The notes beneath the pieces were generated by a model. The model did not search any database. It worked only from the letters and a program-made list of their open reading frames with translations, and was not told the origin of the DNA. From Candidatus Eisenbacteria bacterium (lineage in GTDB: Bacteria > Eisenbacteria > RBG-16-71-46 > SZUA-252), in NCBI GenBank assembly GCA_005893305.1, contig VBOZ01000012.1:39234-103233 (forward strand): a DNA stretch of 64,000 nt, given 5' to 3'. Of this stretch, positions 19,000 to 26,704 are shown piece after piece (within the stretch, counting starts at the first letter, position 1; each line of letters opens with the position of its first letter). The position numbers and the translations under genes are program-made.

Positions 19000-20823
19000 C
19001 TAGACTTCGAAGAAGTTCTCGCGGTAGTCGACGATCTTCGCCCGCCGCCGCACCTCCTGCATCCACTCGGTGAAGGCCACCTGCCGGCGCTCGTTCAGGA
19101 TGCTCTGGCGGATCGTCCCCGCCTGTTTCTGAAACTCCTCTTCCGGCGGGGTCGCGTGAGCATCGATAAAGGCGAAGAGAACGCTGCTCTCGCTCGTCAG
19201 GACGGGGCTCCATGCCTTCGCCGGCAGAGCGAAGAGCGTGCCCACCAATTTGGGCTCGCGTCCGAAGTTCGAGATGTATCCGTTCCGCGTGACGTCCTTC
19301 GCCTCCCCGCTGCGGGAAGCCCGGTATCGCTTGGCCGCATCCTCGACCTTCATCCCCGCCAGGATGGCCGCTCGCGCCTGCCTCGCCGCCTCGGTCGCCT
19401 TCGCGGTCATGAGCGATCGGATCAGGGCGACCTTGGCGTCACGCTCCACCGATTCCAGCGGCCGCAGCCCGGCCTTCCGCTGATCCAGGATCTGATAGAG
19501 GTACCATCCGACCTCCGACGGGAGGGCGCGGGAGACGTCACCGACCTTGCCCTTGAAGCACCAGAGCTCGACGTCCGGGAACTTCTCGAAGAGCGCGTTG
19601 TGGCTCTGCCCCTCGGAGAAGAAGTCGGACTGGAACGTTCGGAGGCCGTGCGCCGTCGCGGTCGCCGCGATGCCCGAGCGCTTCGCTTCCTTGGTGTACG
19701 CGGCAACCGTCTCGCGGGCCACGCGGATCGCCTCCGCGCCCGGCATCACCCGCACCGCGATCTCGTGGTACTTGATCCGCTCGCGCCCCGTGGCCTTGTC
19801 GGGGTGGCGGTTGTCGACGCGGAAGATGTGGAGGGATTTCTCTTCGCGCAGGATGTCGGAGATCTGCCCCGCCTTCACGTCTCTCAGGCCCTTGACGAAG
19901 GAAGGGCGCATTTCATCGGAGTACGGCTCCCCCGGGACATTGCCTCCCGCGGCGGCGCTTCCGATCTCGGAATAGGTCCGGGCAAACGCCTCGAAGGAGT
20001 CCGGCTCGGCCCGGATCTGGTCGAGGACCCCCTGGAGCCGCTCCTTCGAAGCGGCGAAGTCCGACTCGTTCGGGGCCCGCGGGATGAGCATCACCTGAAC
20101 CTTCGCCTCGGCCGGTCCGACGAACAGCTCGGGGTGAGCCTTGTAGTAGGTCTCGACGTCCGCCCCGCCGATCCGGGTCGTGTCCACCGGGAACGAGTCG
20201 GGCGAGAAGCCGACGAAGTGCAGATCGAGCTTGTCGTTCTGGAGAAGGAACCGGTCCCGAACGTCCCCCTCGGAAACCTTGGCGCTGGCGACGATCTCGT
20301 CCTGGAGCTTCTGGGCGGGCAGGTTCGCCGCGACGTATGCCTCCACCTGCGACCAGGGGAGCTGGGAGTTGGGATTGTCGACCTCGCTCAGGTACTTCCG
20401 GTAGTCGAACTGGCCGTTGGTCTGAAAGACCGGGGCCTTCATGAGGAAGTCGGGAGGGGTCAACCGGATCGCTGCCTTGATCTCCTCGGGCGTGACCTGG
20501 ATGTGGCGGCGGCGAGCCTCCTGCTCCATGAGCTTGGCGCGCACGATCTGCTGCCACGCCTGCTCGCGCACATAGCTGTCCTCGCCCTCCTGCATCGCCC
20601 GCTGCGCCGTGAGCTGCTGGACCATCTGCGTGTAGAGCTGGTTGAAATCCTGGTAGCGGACCGGGTCCCCGTTGATCGTGGCGATGACCCCCTTGGGTCC
20701 CTGCCCCTGCGAATTCGACTGGCCGACCACCCCGCCCAATTCCAAGATCCCGAATCCGACCAGGAAGACGATGGCCGTAATCCAGATGATGAGCTTCATG
20801 TTCTCGCGCAGCGACTGCATCAT
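19000..20823 (-). CDS. PpiD/SurA-type periplasmic peptidyl-prolyl isomerase
   Basis: Membrane-anchored folding factor for secreted and outer-membrane proteins. One N-terminal membrane helix (MKLIIWITAIVFLVGFGIL, about residues 9-27), a SurA N-like chaperone region (ATINGDPVRYQDFNQLYTQM onward), a parvulin rotamase domain around residues 245-345 (AEAKVQVMLIPRAP ... SEIGSAAAGGNVPG), and a long C-terminal chaperone-like region, 607 residues in all. This layout is that of PpiD (623 in E. coli). The rotamase domain is divergent, and activity is uncertain, as for E. coli PpiD itself. Single-gene unit on the minus strand facing tatA. Confidence 0.87.
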   Translation of the reverse strand: MMQSLRENMKLIIWITAIVFLVGFGILELGGVVGQSNSQGQGPKGVIATINGDPVRYQDFNQLYTQMVQQLTAQRAMQEGEDSYVREQAWQQIVRAKLMEQEARRRHIQVTPEEIKAAIRLTPPDFLMKAPVFQTNGQFDYRKYLSEVDNPNSQLPWSQVEAYVAANLPAQKLQDEIVASAKVSEGDVRDRFLLQNDKLDLHFVGFSPDSFPVDTTRIGGADVETYYKAHPELFVGPAEAKVQVMLIPRAPNESDFAASKERLQGVLDQIRAEPDSFEAFARTYSEIGSAAAGGNVPGEPYSDEMRPSFVKGLRDVKAGQISDILREEKSLHIFRVDNRHPDKATGRERIKYHEIAVRVMPGAEAIRVARETVAAYTKEAKRSGIAATATAHGLRTFQSDFFSEGQSHNALFEKFPDVELWCFKGKVGDVSRALPSEVGWYLYQILDQRKAGLRPLESVERDAKVALIRSLMTAKATEAARQARAAILAGMKVEDAAKRYRASRSGEAKDVTRNGYISNFGREPKLVGTLFALPAKAWSPVLTSESSVLFAFIDAHATPPEEEFQKQAGTIRQSILNERRQVAFTEWMQEVRRRAKIVDYRENFFEV

Positions 20824-21026
20824 ATCGGCGATACCTCGATTTGAAGTTGAGTGGGACGGAGACGCCGCCCGGGGTGCCGCGGGAATCGCGGAACGATCCC
20901 AATAAGGCTAACAGTCGCGAAACGACCGCGCAAGTCGGCCATCGGCACGCGTTTTCCATTGACGTGCCAGCGGTCGCGAGGCAACGTCATGATTCATGAT
21001 GCGCCACCCCGAGCGGAGATCTCGCA

Positions 21027-22124
21027 ATGCCGCGCGCTGAAGCCCCGGAAGCGGAACGGGAGCTCTTCGAGCACGTCCTCGACGCGCTCGATACGGGGCT
21101 CCTCGTGCTCGATCAGGACCGTCATGTCGCCGCGATCAACGATACGCTCGCCCGCGGCTGGGGCGTCGATCGCGAGGACGTGATGGGCCGCCCGATCGGC
21201 GAGGTCTTCGACTCGGAAGCGGAACGGTGGTACTTGCCCGAGCGCGGTACCCGCGGCGAGCAGGGCCGCGCGACCCGCGAGGTGCGCGGCACCGTGGCCG
21301 AGCGTGAAGTCCTGATGCGCTACAGCTCGAGCGGCCTCGGGGAAAGCGGCGCGGTCCTGATCCGGATCGAGGACCTCGTCGACGCGGACTCGGAAGAAGA
21401 GGTGTTCCGGAACACCGAGCGCCTGATCTCCCTGGGCGAGCTCTCGGCGCGGGTCGCGCACGAGATCCGGAACCCGCTCACCGGCGTCCGGACGACCGTT
21501 CAGTTCGTGGCGTCGAAGCTCCGCGCCGGCGACTCCCGCCGCGACGACCTCCAGGATGTCCTCAAGGAGCTCGATCGGATCGAGCAGATCATCACCGACC
21601 TCCTCCTCTTCGCGCGGCCGCAGGCCGGGCGTCCCGTTCCGACCGACCTCCGGGAGATCGCCGAAAAGGTTCTCGACAACCTCGCGCGCCGGCTCGAAGA
21701 CGCCTCGATCGAGGTCGAGCGGGACCTGGACGAGGATCTCCCAGAGGTGACCGTCGATCCCGACATGGCGCAGCAGGTCGTGCTGAACCTCCTGATCAAC
21801 GCGATCCAGGCGATGCCCGAAGGCGGGACCTTGAAGGTCGGGGCCGGGCTCAGGCGTACCCGGTACAAGAAGGCATACGTCGACGTTGTCGTCGTGGACA
21901 GCGGCTCGGGGATCCCGGATGAGGTGAAGGAGAAGATCTTCGATCCCTTCTTCACGACGCGTTCCATGGGCACCGGGCTCGGGCTATCGATCTCACTCCA
22001 GATCGCGCGCGAGCACGGCGGGAACCTGACCGCGCGAAACCTCGCCCAGGGCGGGGCCGCGTTCCGGTTCAGCCTGCCGGCGCTCCTGACGCCCGAGATC
22101 GAGGAAGGGCGGGAGGAGAAATGA
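21027..22124 (+). CDS. PAS-domain sensor histidine kinase (NtrB-like)
   Basis: Soluble two-component kinase of 365 residues. PAS domain over about residues 12-115, HisKA with phospho-acceptor His145 in ARVAHEIRNPLTG, and a HATPase domain with N box NLLINAIQAM, G1 DSGSGIP, F box FDPFFTTR and G2 GTGLGLS. No membrane segment, so the signal is cytoplasmic or comes through a partner. ATGA overlap with the sigma-54 activator downstream makes the pair clear. The 203-bp gap upstream separates it from the divergent PpiD gene. Confidence 0.95.
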   Translation: MPRAEAPEAERELFEHVLDALDTGLLVLDQDRHVAAINDTLARGWGVDREDVMGRPIGEVFDSEAERWYLPERGTRGEQGRATREVRGTVAEREVLMRYSSSGLGESGAVLIRIEDLVDADSEEEVFRNTERLISLGELSARVAHEIRNPLTGVRTTVQFVASKLRAGDSRRDDLQDVLKELDRIEQIITDLLLFARPQAGRPVPTDLREIAEKVLDNLARRLEDASIEVERDLDEDLPEVTVDPDMAQQVVLNLLINAIQAMPEGGTLKVGAGLRRTRYKKAYVDVVVVDSGSGIPDEVKEKIFDPFFTTRSMGTGLGLSISLQIAREHGGNLTARNLAQGGAAFRFSLPALLTPEIEEGREEK

Positions 22125-23551
22125 AGCTCCGCATCCGGATCGCCGACGACGAGGAGCTGATCCGGAAGTCCCTCGTGAAGCTCCTCCGGGACGAGGAATA
22201 CGACGTCGACGCGGTCGGCACCGCGGCCGAGGTATTGGAATCCGTCCGGCGCGACCCTCCCCACCTCCTCGTCCTGGATCTGCGCCTCCCCGACGGGAGC
22301 GGCCTCGATCTCCTCCCGCGCTTGAAGACGCTGGCCCCGGAGATGAAGGTCATCGTCATCACGGCGTTCGGGGACCTCCCGACCGCGGTCGAGGCGATGC
22401 GGCAGGGGGCCACCGACTTCCTCAAGAAGCCGTACGAGATGCACGAGATGCTGCTGGCCGTGGAGCGGCTGAAGTCGGGCATCGTCCGCGAGACCCAGCT
22501 CGACGCCTTCCGCCGCGGCGAGCTCGAGTCGTTTCTCAAGACCCGGATCATCGGCGAGTCGCCGGCCATGCGCCGGATCTGGGACGTGGTGGGGAAGGTC
22601 TCGCTCAGCGAGGCGACGACCGTCCTCATCGAAGGGGAGAGCGGCACCGGGAAGGAGCTGGTCGCCCGCGCCGTCCACTTCCAGAGCAGCCGGAAGGACG
22701 CCCCCTTCCTGGCTCTGAACTGCTCCTCGTTCCAGGAGCAGCTTTTGGAGAACGAGCTTTTCGGCCACGAGCGCGGCGCCTTCACCGACGCGCGGGAGCC
22801 GAAGCGCGGGCTGGTCGAGCTGGCCGACCAGGGAACGCTCTTCCTGGACGAGGTCGGCGACCTGCCCGCCGCGACCCAGGCGAAGCTCCTCCGTTTCATC
22901 GAGGACCGGACGTTCCGTAGGGTCGGCGGCGCGGCCGACATCACGGTGGACCTTCGGATCGTTGCCGCGACAAACCGGGAGCTCGACCCCGCGGTCCGGG
23001 ACGGCGCATTCCGCCAGGATCTCTTCTACCGCCTCAAGGTCGTCTCGGTCGACCTGCCGCCGCTTCGAGAGCGGGGCGAGGACGTGATCCTCCTCGCGCG
23101 CCACTTCCTGGCTCTCTACAACGACAAATTCCGAAAGCGGTTCCTCTCGCTCGATGCGGAAGTGGAGTCGATCTTCCGCTCCTACGGCTGGCCGGGGAAC
23201 GTTCGCGAGCTCAGGAACCTCCTCGAGCGGATCGTGCTGCTCGAGGACGACGAGGTGCTGCGCGAGGATCATCTCCCCGGCGAGATGGTCGCGCAGTTCG
23301 AATCGGTGCCGCGCGTGCTCCGCGACGCGCTCGCGGCCCGGGGCGAGGGCGAGGAAGGGATGCCGACCCTCGCCGAGGTGGAGCAGGAGCACATCCTCCG
23401 CGTGCTCGAGCACTCCGAAGGGAATCGGTCGCGCGCCGCGCGCGTGCTCGGCATCTCCCGCCAAAGCCTGATCGAGCGATTGAAGCGAATCGCAGCCGCG
23501 CGCGGATCGCTCGCGAGCGAAGAATCCGCGCGTCCCCGCCTCCCGCGCTGA
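22121..23551 (+). CDS. Sigma-54-dependent response regulator with GAFTDA loop
   Basis: NtrC-type activator, 476 residues. Receiver domain with Asp53 (VLDLRLPDGSG), AAA+ ATPase with Walker A GESGTGKE (172-179), Walker B LFLDEVGD and arginine-finger region FRQDLFYRL, and a C-terminal Fis-type helix-turn-helix (NRSRAARVLGISRQSLIERL). The loop that contacts sigma-54 reads GAFTDA (219-224) where the family has GAFTGA. Everything else looks intact. Targets are unknown. The stop codon lies inside the first copy of a repeated element that continues downstream. Confidence 0.95.
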   Translation: MKLRIRIADDEELIRKSLVKLLRDEEYDVDAVGTAAEVLESVRRDPPHLLVLDLRLPDGSGLDLLPRLKTLAPEMKVIVITAFGDLPTAVEAMRQGATDFLKKPYEMHEMLLAVERLKSGIVRETQLDAFRRGELESFLKTRIIGESPAMRRIWDVVGKVSLSEATTVLIEGESGTGKELVARAVHFQSSRKDAPFLALNCSSFQEQLLENELFGHERGAFTDAREPKRGLVELADQGTLFLDEVGDLPAATQAKLLRFIEDRTFRRVGGAADITVDLRIVAATNRELDPAVRDGAFRQDLFYRLKVVSVDLPPLRERGEDVILLARHFLALYNDKFRKRFLSLDAEVESIFRSYGWPGNVRELRNLLERIVLLEDDEVLREDHLPGEMVAQFESVPRVLRDALAARGEGEEGMPTLAEVEQEHILRVLEHSEGNRSRAARVLGISRQSLIERLKRIAAARGSLASEESARPRLPR

Positions 23552-23619
23552 TCGCGGAATAAACTTCCGCGCCGATCACGGATCAACGTCCGCGCTGATC
23601 GCGCGCCGAACTTCCGCGC
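23544..23619. repeat. Two imperfect 29-bp direct repeats, 47 bp apart
   Basis: Copy 1 is 23544-23572, copy 2 is 23591-23619. Both begin CGCGCTGATCGCG and end AACTTCCGCGC, with differing bases only in between. Copy 1 includes the stop codon of the sigma-54 activator gene. Confidence 0.8.
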
Positions 23620-23940
23620 GAATCTTCCGCGCGCGAACCCACCAATCGCCTGTCGTCTTTCTTGGGATGTCGCGTTTCTCGACAGTCGATGACATTCACA
23701 CGCTGCGCCTCGTGAATCGCGCGCGCGCGAAGATTCGCTGTCCATTCCCGTTACAGATCGATCTGAAATCACGGCGCGAGCGCGCGCTTCATTTCGTTTC
23801 GAAGTATCGCGCGTAAGAGTCGGACGCGATGCGCGATCACTGCTCGCCGCACGTCCGCGTTCGTGCGCGCGATCAGTTGGCTCGCTTCGTGCTTCATCTA
23901 TACGCGCGATGAACTCAGCGTGGACTATGGGAGGTGTGGA
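23552..23940. other. 389-bp intergenic region, rich in GATC and GCGC
   Basis: No gene recognised. The left part is the imperfect repeat described separately; the whole stretch has many GATC, GCGC and CGCG tetramers and unusual alternating GC runs. The right end holds a probable promoter (23877-23904) for the receiver gene. No sigma-54 (GG-N10-GC) site was found with confidence. Confidence 0.5.
23877..23904 (+). promoter_or_regulatory. Probable promoter of the receiver/lysine-rich micro-ORF unit
   Basis: TTGGCT at 23877-23882 and TATACG at 23899-23904, separated by 16 bp, each four of six consensus matches. Predicted start near 23911 leaves a leader of about 30 nt before the start codon at 23941. 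Confidence 0.5.
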
Positions 23941-24327
23941 TTGCCGATGTCCGTCCTCATCGTGGACGACGAGCAGCTTCTGGTTCGCACCGTCTCCAGC
24001 GTCCTCAAGGAAGCGGGATATCGGATAGCGGTCGCGGGATCGGCGGAGCAGGCCGAGAAGCACGTCTTCGGTGCCACTCCGTTCGATCTGATCGTCGTCG
24101 ACAACCGCCTCCCGAAGGAGAGCGGGATCGAATTGATCAAGCGGCTCCGCGAGGCCGCAGTGAAGTCGAAGGTCATCCTCATGACGGCGTACGAGACGCC
24201 GGAGGTGAAGTCCGAGGCCAAGCGCCTCAAGGTGGACCGGTACCTGAGGAAGCCGTTCGACCTGACGGTTCTCGTGGACGAAGTTCAGAGCCTGATCGGG
24301 CCCGGCGGCAATTCGGCCGCGGGCTGA
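23941..24327 (+). CDS. Stand-alone response-regulator receiver domain
   Basis: A single CheY-like receiver of 128 residues with no output domain. The acidic pair is in LIVDDEQLL, the phospho-acceptor is Asp54 in VVDNRLPKESG, the conserved Thr is in ILMTAYE and the Lys is in LRKPFD. I chose TTG 23941 because GGGAGG ends six bases upstream; ATG 23947 is the alternative, with twelve. A longer frame from 23863 has no ribosome-binding site and begins with non-family sequence. The gene has its own promoter candidate and shares a transcript with a lysine-rich micro-ORF 39 bp downstream. It may take phosphate from the kinase at 21 kb, but that is only proximity. Confidence 0.88.
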   Translation: MPMSVLIVDDEQLLVRTVSSVLKEAGYRIAVAGSAEQAEKHVFGATPFDLIVVDNRLPKESGIELIKRLREAAVKSKVILMTAYETPEVKSEAKRLKVDRYLRKPFDLTVLVDEVQSLIGPGGNSAAG

Positions 24328-24366
24328 TACCGAAGCAAGTCAAACGTGAGGGGAGGTGATTTGCGA

Positions 24367-24417
24367 ATGCCGGCCAAGAAGAAGGCTGCCAAGAAGAAGG
24401 GCGCCAAGAAGAAGTAA
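24367..24417 (+). CDS. 16-residue lysine-rich micro-ORF
   Basis: MPAKKKAAKKKGAKKK: nine lysines in sixteen residues, in three KKK blocks spaced by Ala/Gly. GGGGAGGTGAT at 24350-24360 is a near-perfect anti-16S Shine-Dalgarno, ending ten bases after GGAGG before the ATG (an in-frame TTG at 24361 would add two residues). The stop is followed 30 bp later by a strong UUCG-loop terminator. Placement, ribosome-binding site and terminator all argue for a real translated ORF. The composition resembles histone-H1-like or ribosomal-protein tails and suggests nucleic-acid binding, but no function is established. Too short for homology by eye. Confidence 0.6.
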   Translation: MPAKKKAAKKKGAKKK

Positions 24418-24447
24418 CAAGATTCAAGCGGATTGGGCACGTCCTCA

Positions 24448-24486
24448 AGGGTCGTCCGGCTTCGGCCGGTCGGCCCTGTTTTTTCT
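24448..24486 (+). terminator. Intrinsic terminator with UUCG loop
   Basis: AGGGTCGTCCGGC (24448-24460), TTCG loop, GCCGGTCGGCCCT (24465-24477), one G-T pair and one mismatch, followed by TGTTTTTTCT. It closes the receiver/micro-ORF transcript and insulates the surface-protein gene. Confidence 0.92.
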
Positions 24487-24601
24487 CCATCTTTGAGTAT
24501 TAGGGCGGCCGAGTTCATCGAAATCGATGGGTCCTGCAGCACAATTCAGGTACCCTCAGGGTGGTTCGCCCCTCCCGAGCTGCCACAGCCGAGGGGAACC
24601 T

Positions 24602-26617
24602 ATGCCTGGATATCTTCGATTCCACACCATCCCCGCGTCGGCCCTGCTCATCAGCCTGTTTGCCTGCTCGACAGCGAGCACTGCGCTGGCGGCGACACAC
24701 ACTCCTTTTCTGACTTTGACCTCCGATGGTTCCGCCCAGTACTTCGCGCGATCGGTTGCCTCAGGTCGGGACGTGAATGGTGACGGCTACGAGGATGTGC
24801 TCATCGGGGCTACGCTTAACGGCCCTGGAACGACGCTCCTGGGCGAGGTCCTACTGTACTTTGGCGGCCCGGGAATGGACTCGATACCCGACCTCACGAT
24901 CCCGAGCGAGCCAGACTACGCTGCGGGCAATTTCGGGGCGTATGGAACGGCCCTGGTCGACGTGAATGGGGACGGGTACGCGGATGTCGTGGCCGGGAAC
25001 ATCTACGGCAACTCCAAGGGCCAGGTCTTCGTTTATTTCGGCGGCCCCGCCATGGATGCCATCCCGGATCTCGTGTTGTCAGGCACGTTCACCGGCGAAT
25101 TGTTCGGTTTTGCAATCTCTTCGGCGGGGGATCTCAATGGAGACGGGTATGAGGACCTCGTCGTCACCTCCCCGAATTTCATTCCTCTGACTGATCCCGA
25201 GGCCGAAGTGCAGGGTCGCGCGTACATCTATTTCGGGGGACCGACGGTCGATGCCACCCCGGACCTGATCCTGGAAACCCCTTATCCGAAGGTGAGGCAG
25301 TTCTCTACACACTTCGGCAATGCGGTGGCACCGGCTGGTGATCTCAACGGGGATGGAATGACCGATCTGGTAGTCGGATACGCGGAGGTTCCGGATGCCG
25401 GCCCCTGCTGCTTCGCGAGGGCGTTCATCTATTACGGCGGTCATAGTCTTGACGGCAGCCCCGACTGGGCTGTCAGGTCTAGCTTCTCGAATGGCCTGAA
25501 CCACTCTGTCTCTGGCGCGGGGGATTTCAATGGAGACGGTTATGACGACGTGGCCCTTACAGGACATGTCGCCGACTCGACAGGCGTAATCTCCACCCGC
25601 GCCTACCTGTACTTCGGCGGCCCCGTTACGACCGCAAATCCCACTCCAAATCTGATCTTGGTTGGCGACCCTTCGGGGCACCAATTTGGAAGGACAATCC
25701 TCGGTGGCCGGGACTTGAACGGTGACGGGAAGCCGGACTTGTTGATCGGGGATTTTGGACGGGCGTTCGTGTTCTACGGTGGAGCCGGCGCTGATTCCGT
25801 TCCGGACGACGTCGTTTGCGCCTTGTTTGAGCGGAGTGATTTCGGAGCGAGAATGGCGGTGGGCGATCTGAATGGCGACGGCGTAGCGGACGCCGTGGTG
25901 ACCGCGACAGACTACTTTGGTGGCTCGGGGCACGTTTACGTCTTCGACGTCTCCTCACCACTTGAATCGCGTGCCTTGCCCCGACATGGCACGATCACCC
26001 TGAATTCGGGGTCCCCGCCGGTATGTCTTCGTTTTGAACCGGTCAACGGCTCTTACTCTAACGCCGATGTGGACCCGGCTAGCCTCCGACTGGTCTCGCC
26101 GGGGACGGGTGATGTCGGGGAGATCTCAGCCATCCCCTCCAAGTTCCCCGATGAGGGCGACACGGACCGGAACGGAATCGCGGAGCTCGCGGCGTGCTTC
26201 ACGAAGGCCGATCTCTCACGCCTGTTCTCCACGATTCGGGGCCGCCGCACTGTGGAAGTCGCCCTGGAAGGGCGCCTGGTCCGTGGCCGGCGTTTCCGCG
26301 CGCCACTCTCACTGGCAGTGGCTGGGGGAGGCGGAGGGAAGGAGCCGAACCTCTCGCTGCGGCCAAATCCCTTCAACCCGACCGGAACTCTGTCCTTCGA
26401 GACGGTCAATCTGGGGCGAGTCACCGTTCGTCTGTTCGACGTCAGGGGCCGATGCGTCAGGAGGGTTTGGACCTCCGCCTTCACCGACGCGGGAATCCAC
26501 GACGTCCGGATCGACGGGCGTGACGATCGCGGGTCCGCGCTCGCCTCCGGAGTCTATTTCTACCGGATCGAGAGCTCAGACGGGGTCCTCGGAGGCCGGA
26601 TCGTCATCGCCAAATAG
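24602..26617 (+). CDS. Secreted FG-GAP (integrin-like) repeat protein with FlgD-like/sorting C-terminal domain
   Basis: 671 residues. A signal peptide (PASALLISLFACSTASTALAA) is followed by about seven FG-GAP repeats, each with a calcium-binding DVNGDGYED-type loop and a YFGGP strand, over residues 40-455. A spacer follows, then a C-terminal domain beginning NPFNPTGTLSF and ending SGVYFYRI ... GGRIVIAK, the FlgD-Ig/type-A sorting-like module common on surface proteins of FCB-related phyla. Probably a cell-surface or exported adhesive/structural protein forming a beta-propeller. The start ATG 24602 is followed directly by the signal peptide. Base composition looks somewhat less GC-rich than its neighbours, which may indicate more recent acquisition. 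Confidence 0.88.
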   Translation: MPGYLRFHTIPASALLISLFACSTASTALAATHTPFLTLTSDGSAQYFARSVASGRDVNGDGYEDVLIGATLNGPGTTLLGEVLLYFGGPGMDSIPDLTIPSEPDYAAGNFGAYGTALVDVNGDGYADVVAGNIYGNSKGQVFVYFGGPAMDAIPDLVLSGTFTGELFGFAISSAGDLNGDGYEDLVVTSPNFIPLTDPEAEVQGRAYIYFGGPTVDATPDLILETPYPKVRQFSTHFGNAVAPAGDLNGDGMTDLVVGYAEVPDAGPCCFARAFIYYGGHSLDGSPDWAVRSSFSNGLNHSVSGAGDFNGDGYDDVALTGHVADSTGVISTRAYLYFGGPVTTANPTPNLILVGDPSGHQFGRTILGGRDLNGDGKPDLLIGDFGRAFVFYGGAGADSVPDDVVCALFERSDFGARMAVGDLNGDGVADAVVTATDYFGGSGHVYVFDVSSPLESRALPRHGTITLNSGSPPVCLRFEPVNGSYSNADVDPASLRLVSPGTGDVGEISAIPSKFPDEGDTDRNGIAELAACFTKADLSRLFSTIRGRRTVEVALEGRLVRGRRFRAPLSLAVAGGGGGKEPNLSLRPNPFNPTGTLSFETVNLGRVTVRLFDVRGRCVRRVWTSAFTDAGIHDVRIDGRDDRGSALASGVYFYRIESSDGVLGGRIVIAK

Positions 26618-26704
26618 GTTGAGCACCAAGGGTGCACCCCCCGTCACACTCGGTAGAACTCGCGGCCGTTTGACACCGACACGCACCGCTGGGACAATCG
26701 GGCC

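Noticed and set aside
18832..20844. 670-codon open frame antisense to the PpiD gene
   Set aside because: Shadow frame; composition dominated by Arg, Leu and Asp with no recognisable domain.
23863..23940. N-terminal extension of the receiver protein from ATG 23863
   Set aside because: No Shine-Dalgarno, no family similarity, and it would overlap the promoter candidate; TTG 23941 has a proper ribosome-binding site.
25079..25933. 284-codon frame antisense to the FG-GAP gene
   Set aside because: Produced by the repetitive calcium-loop codons on the other strand; no independent signals.
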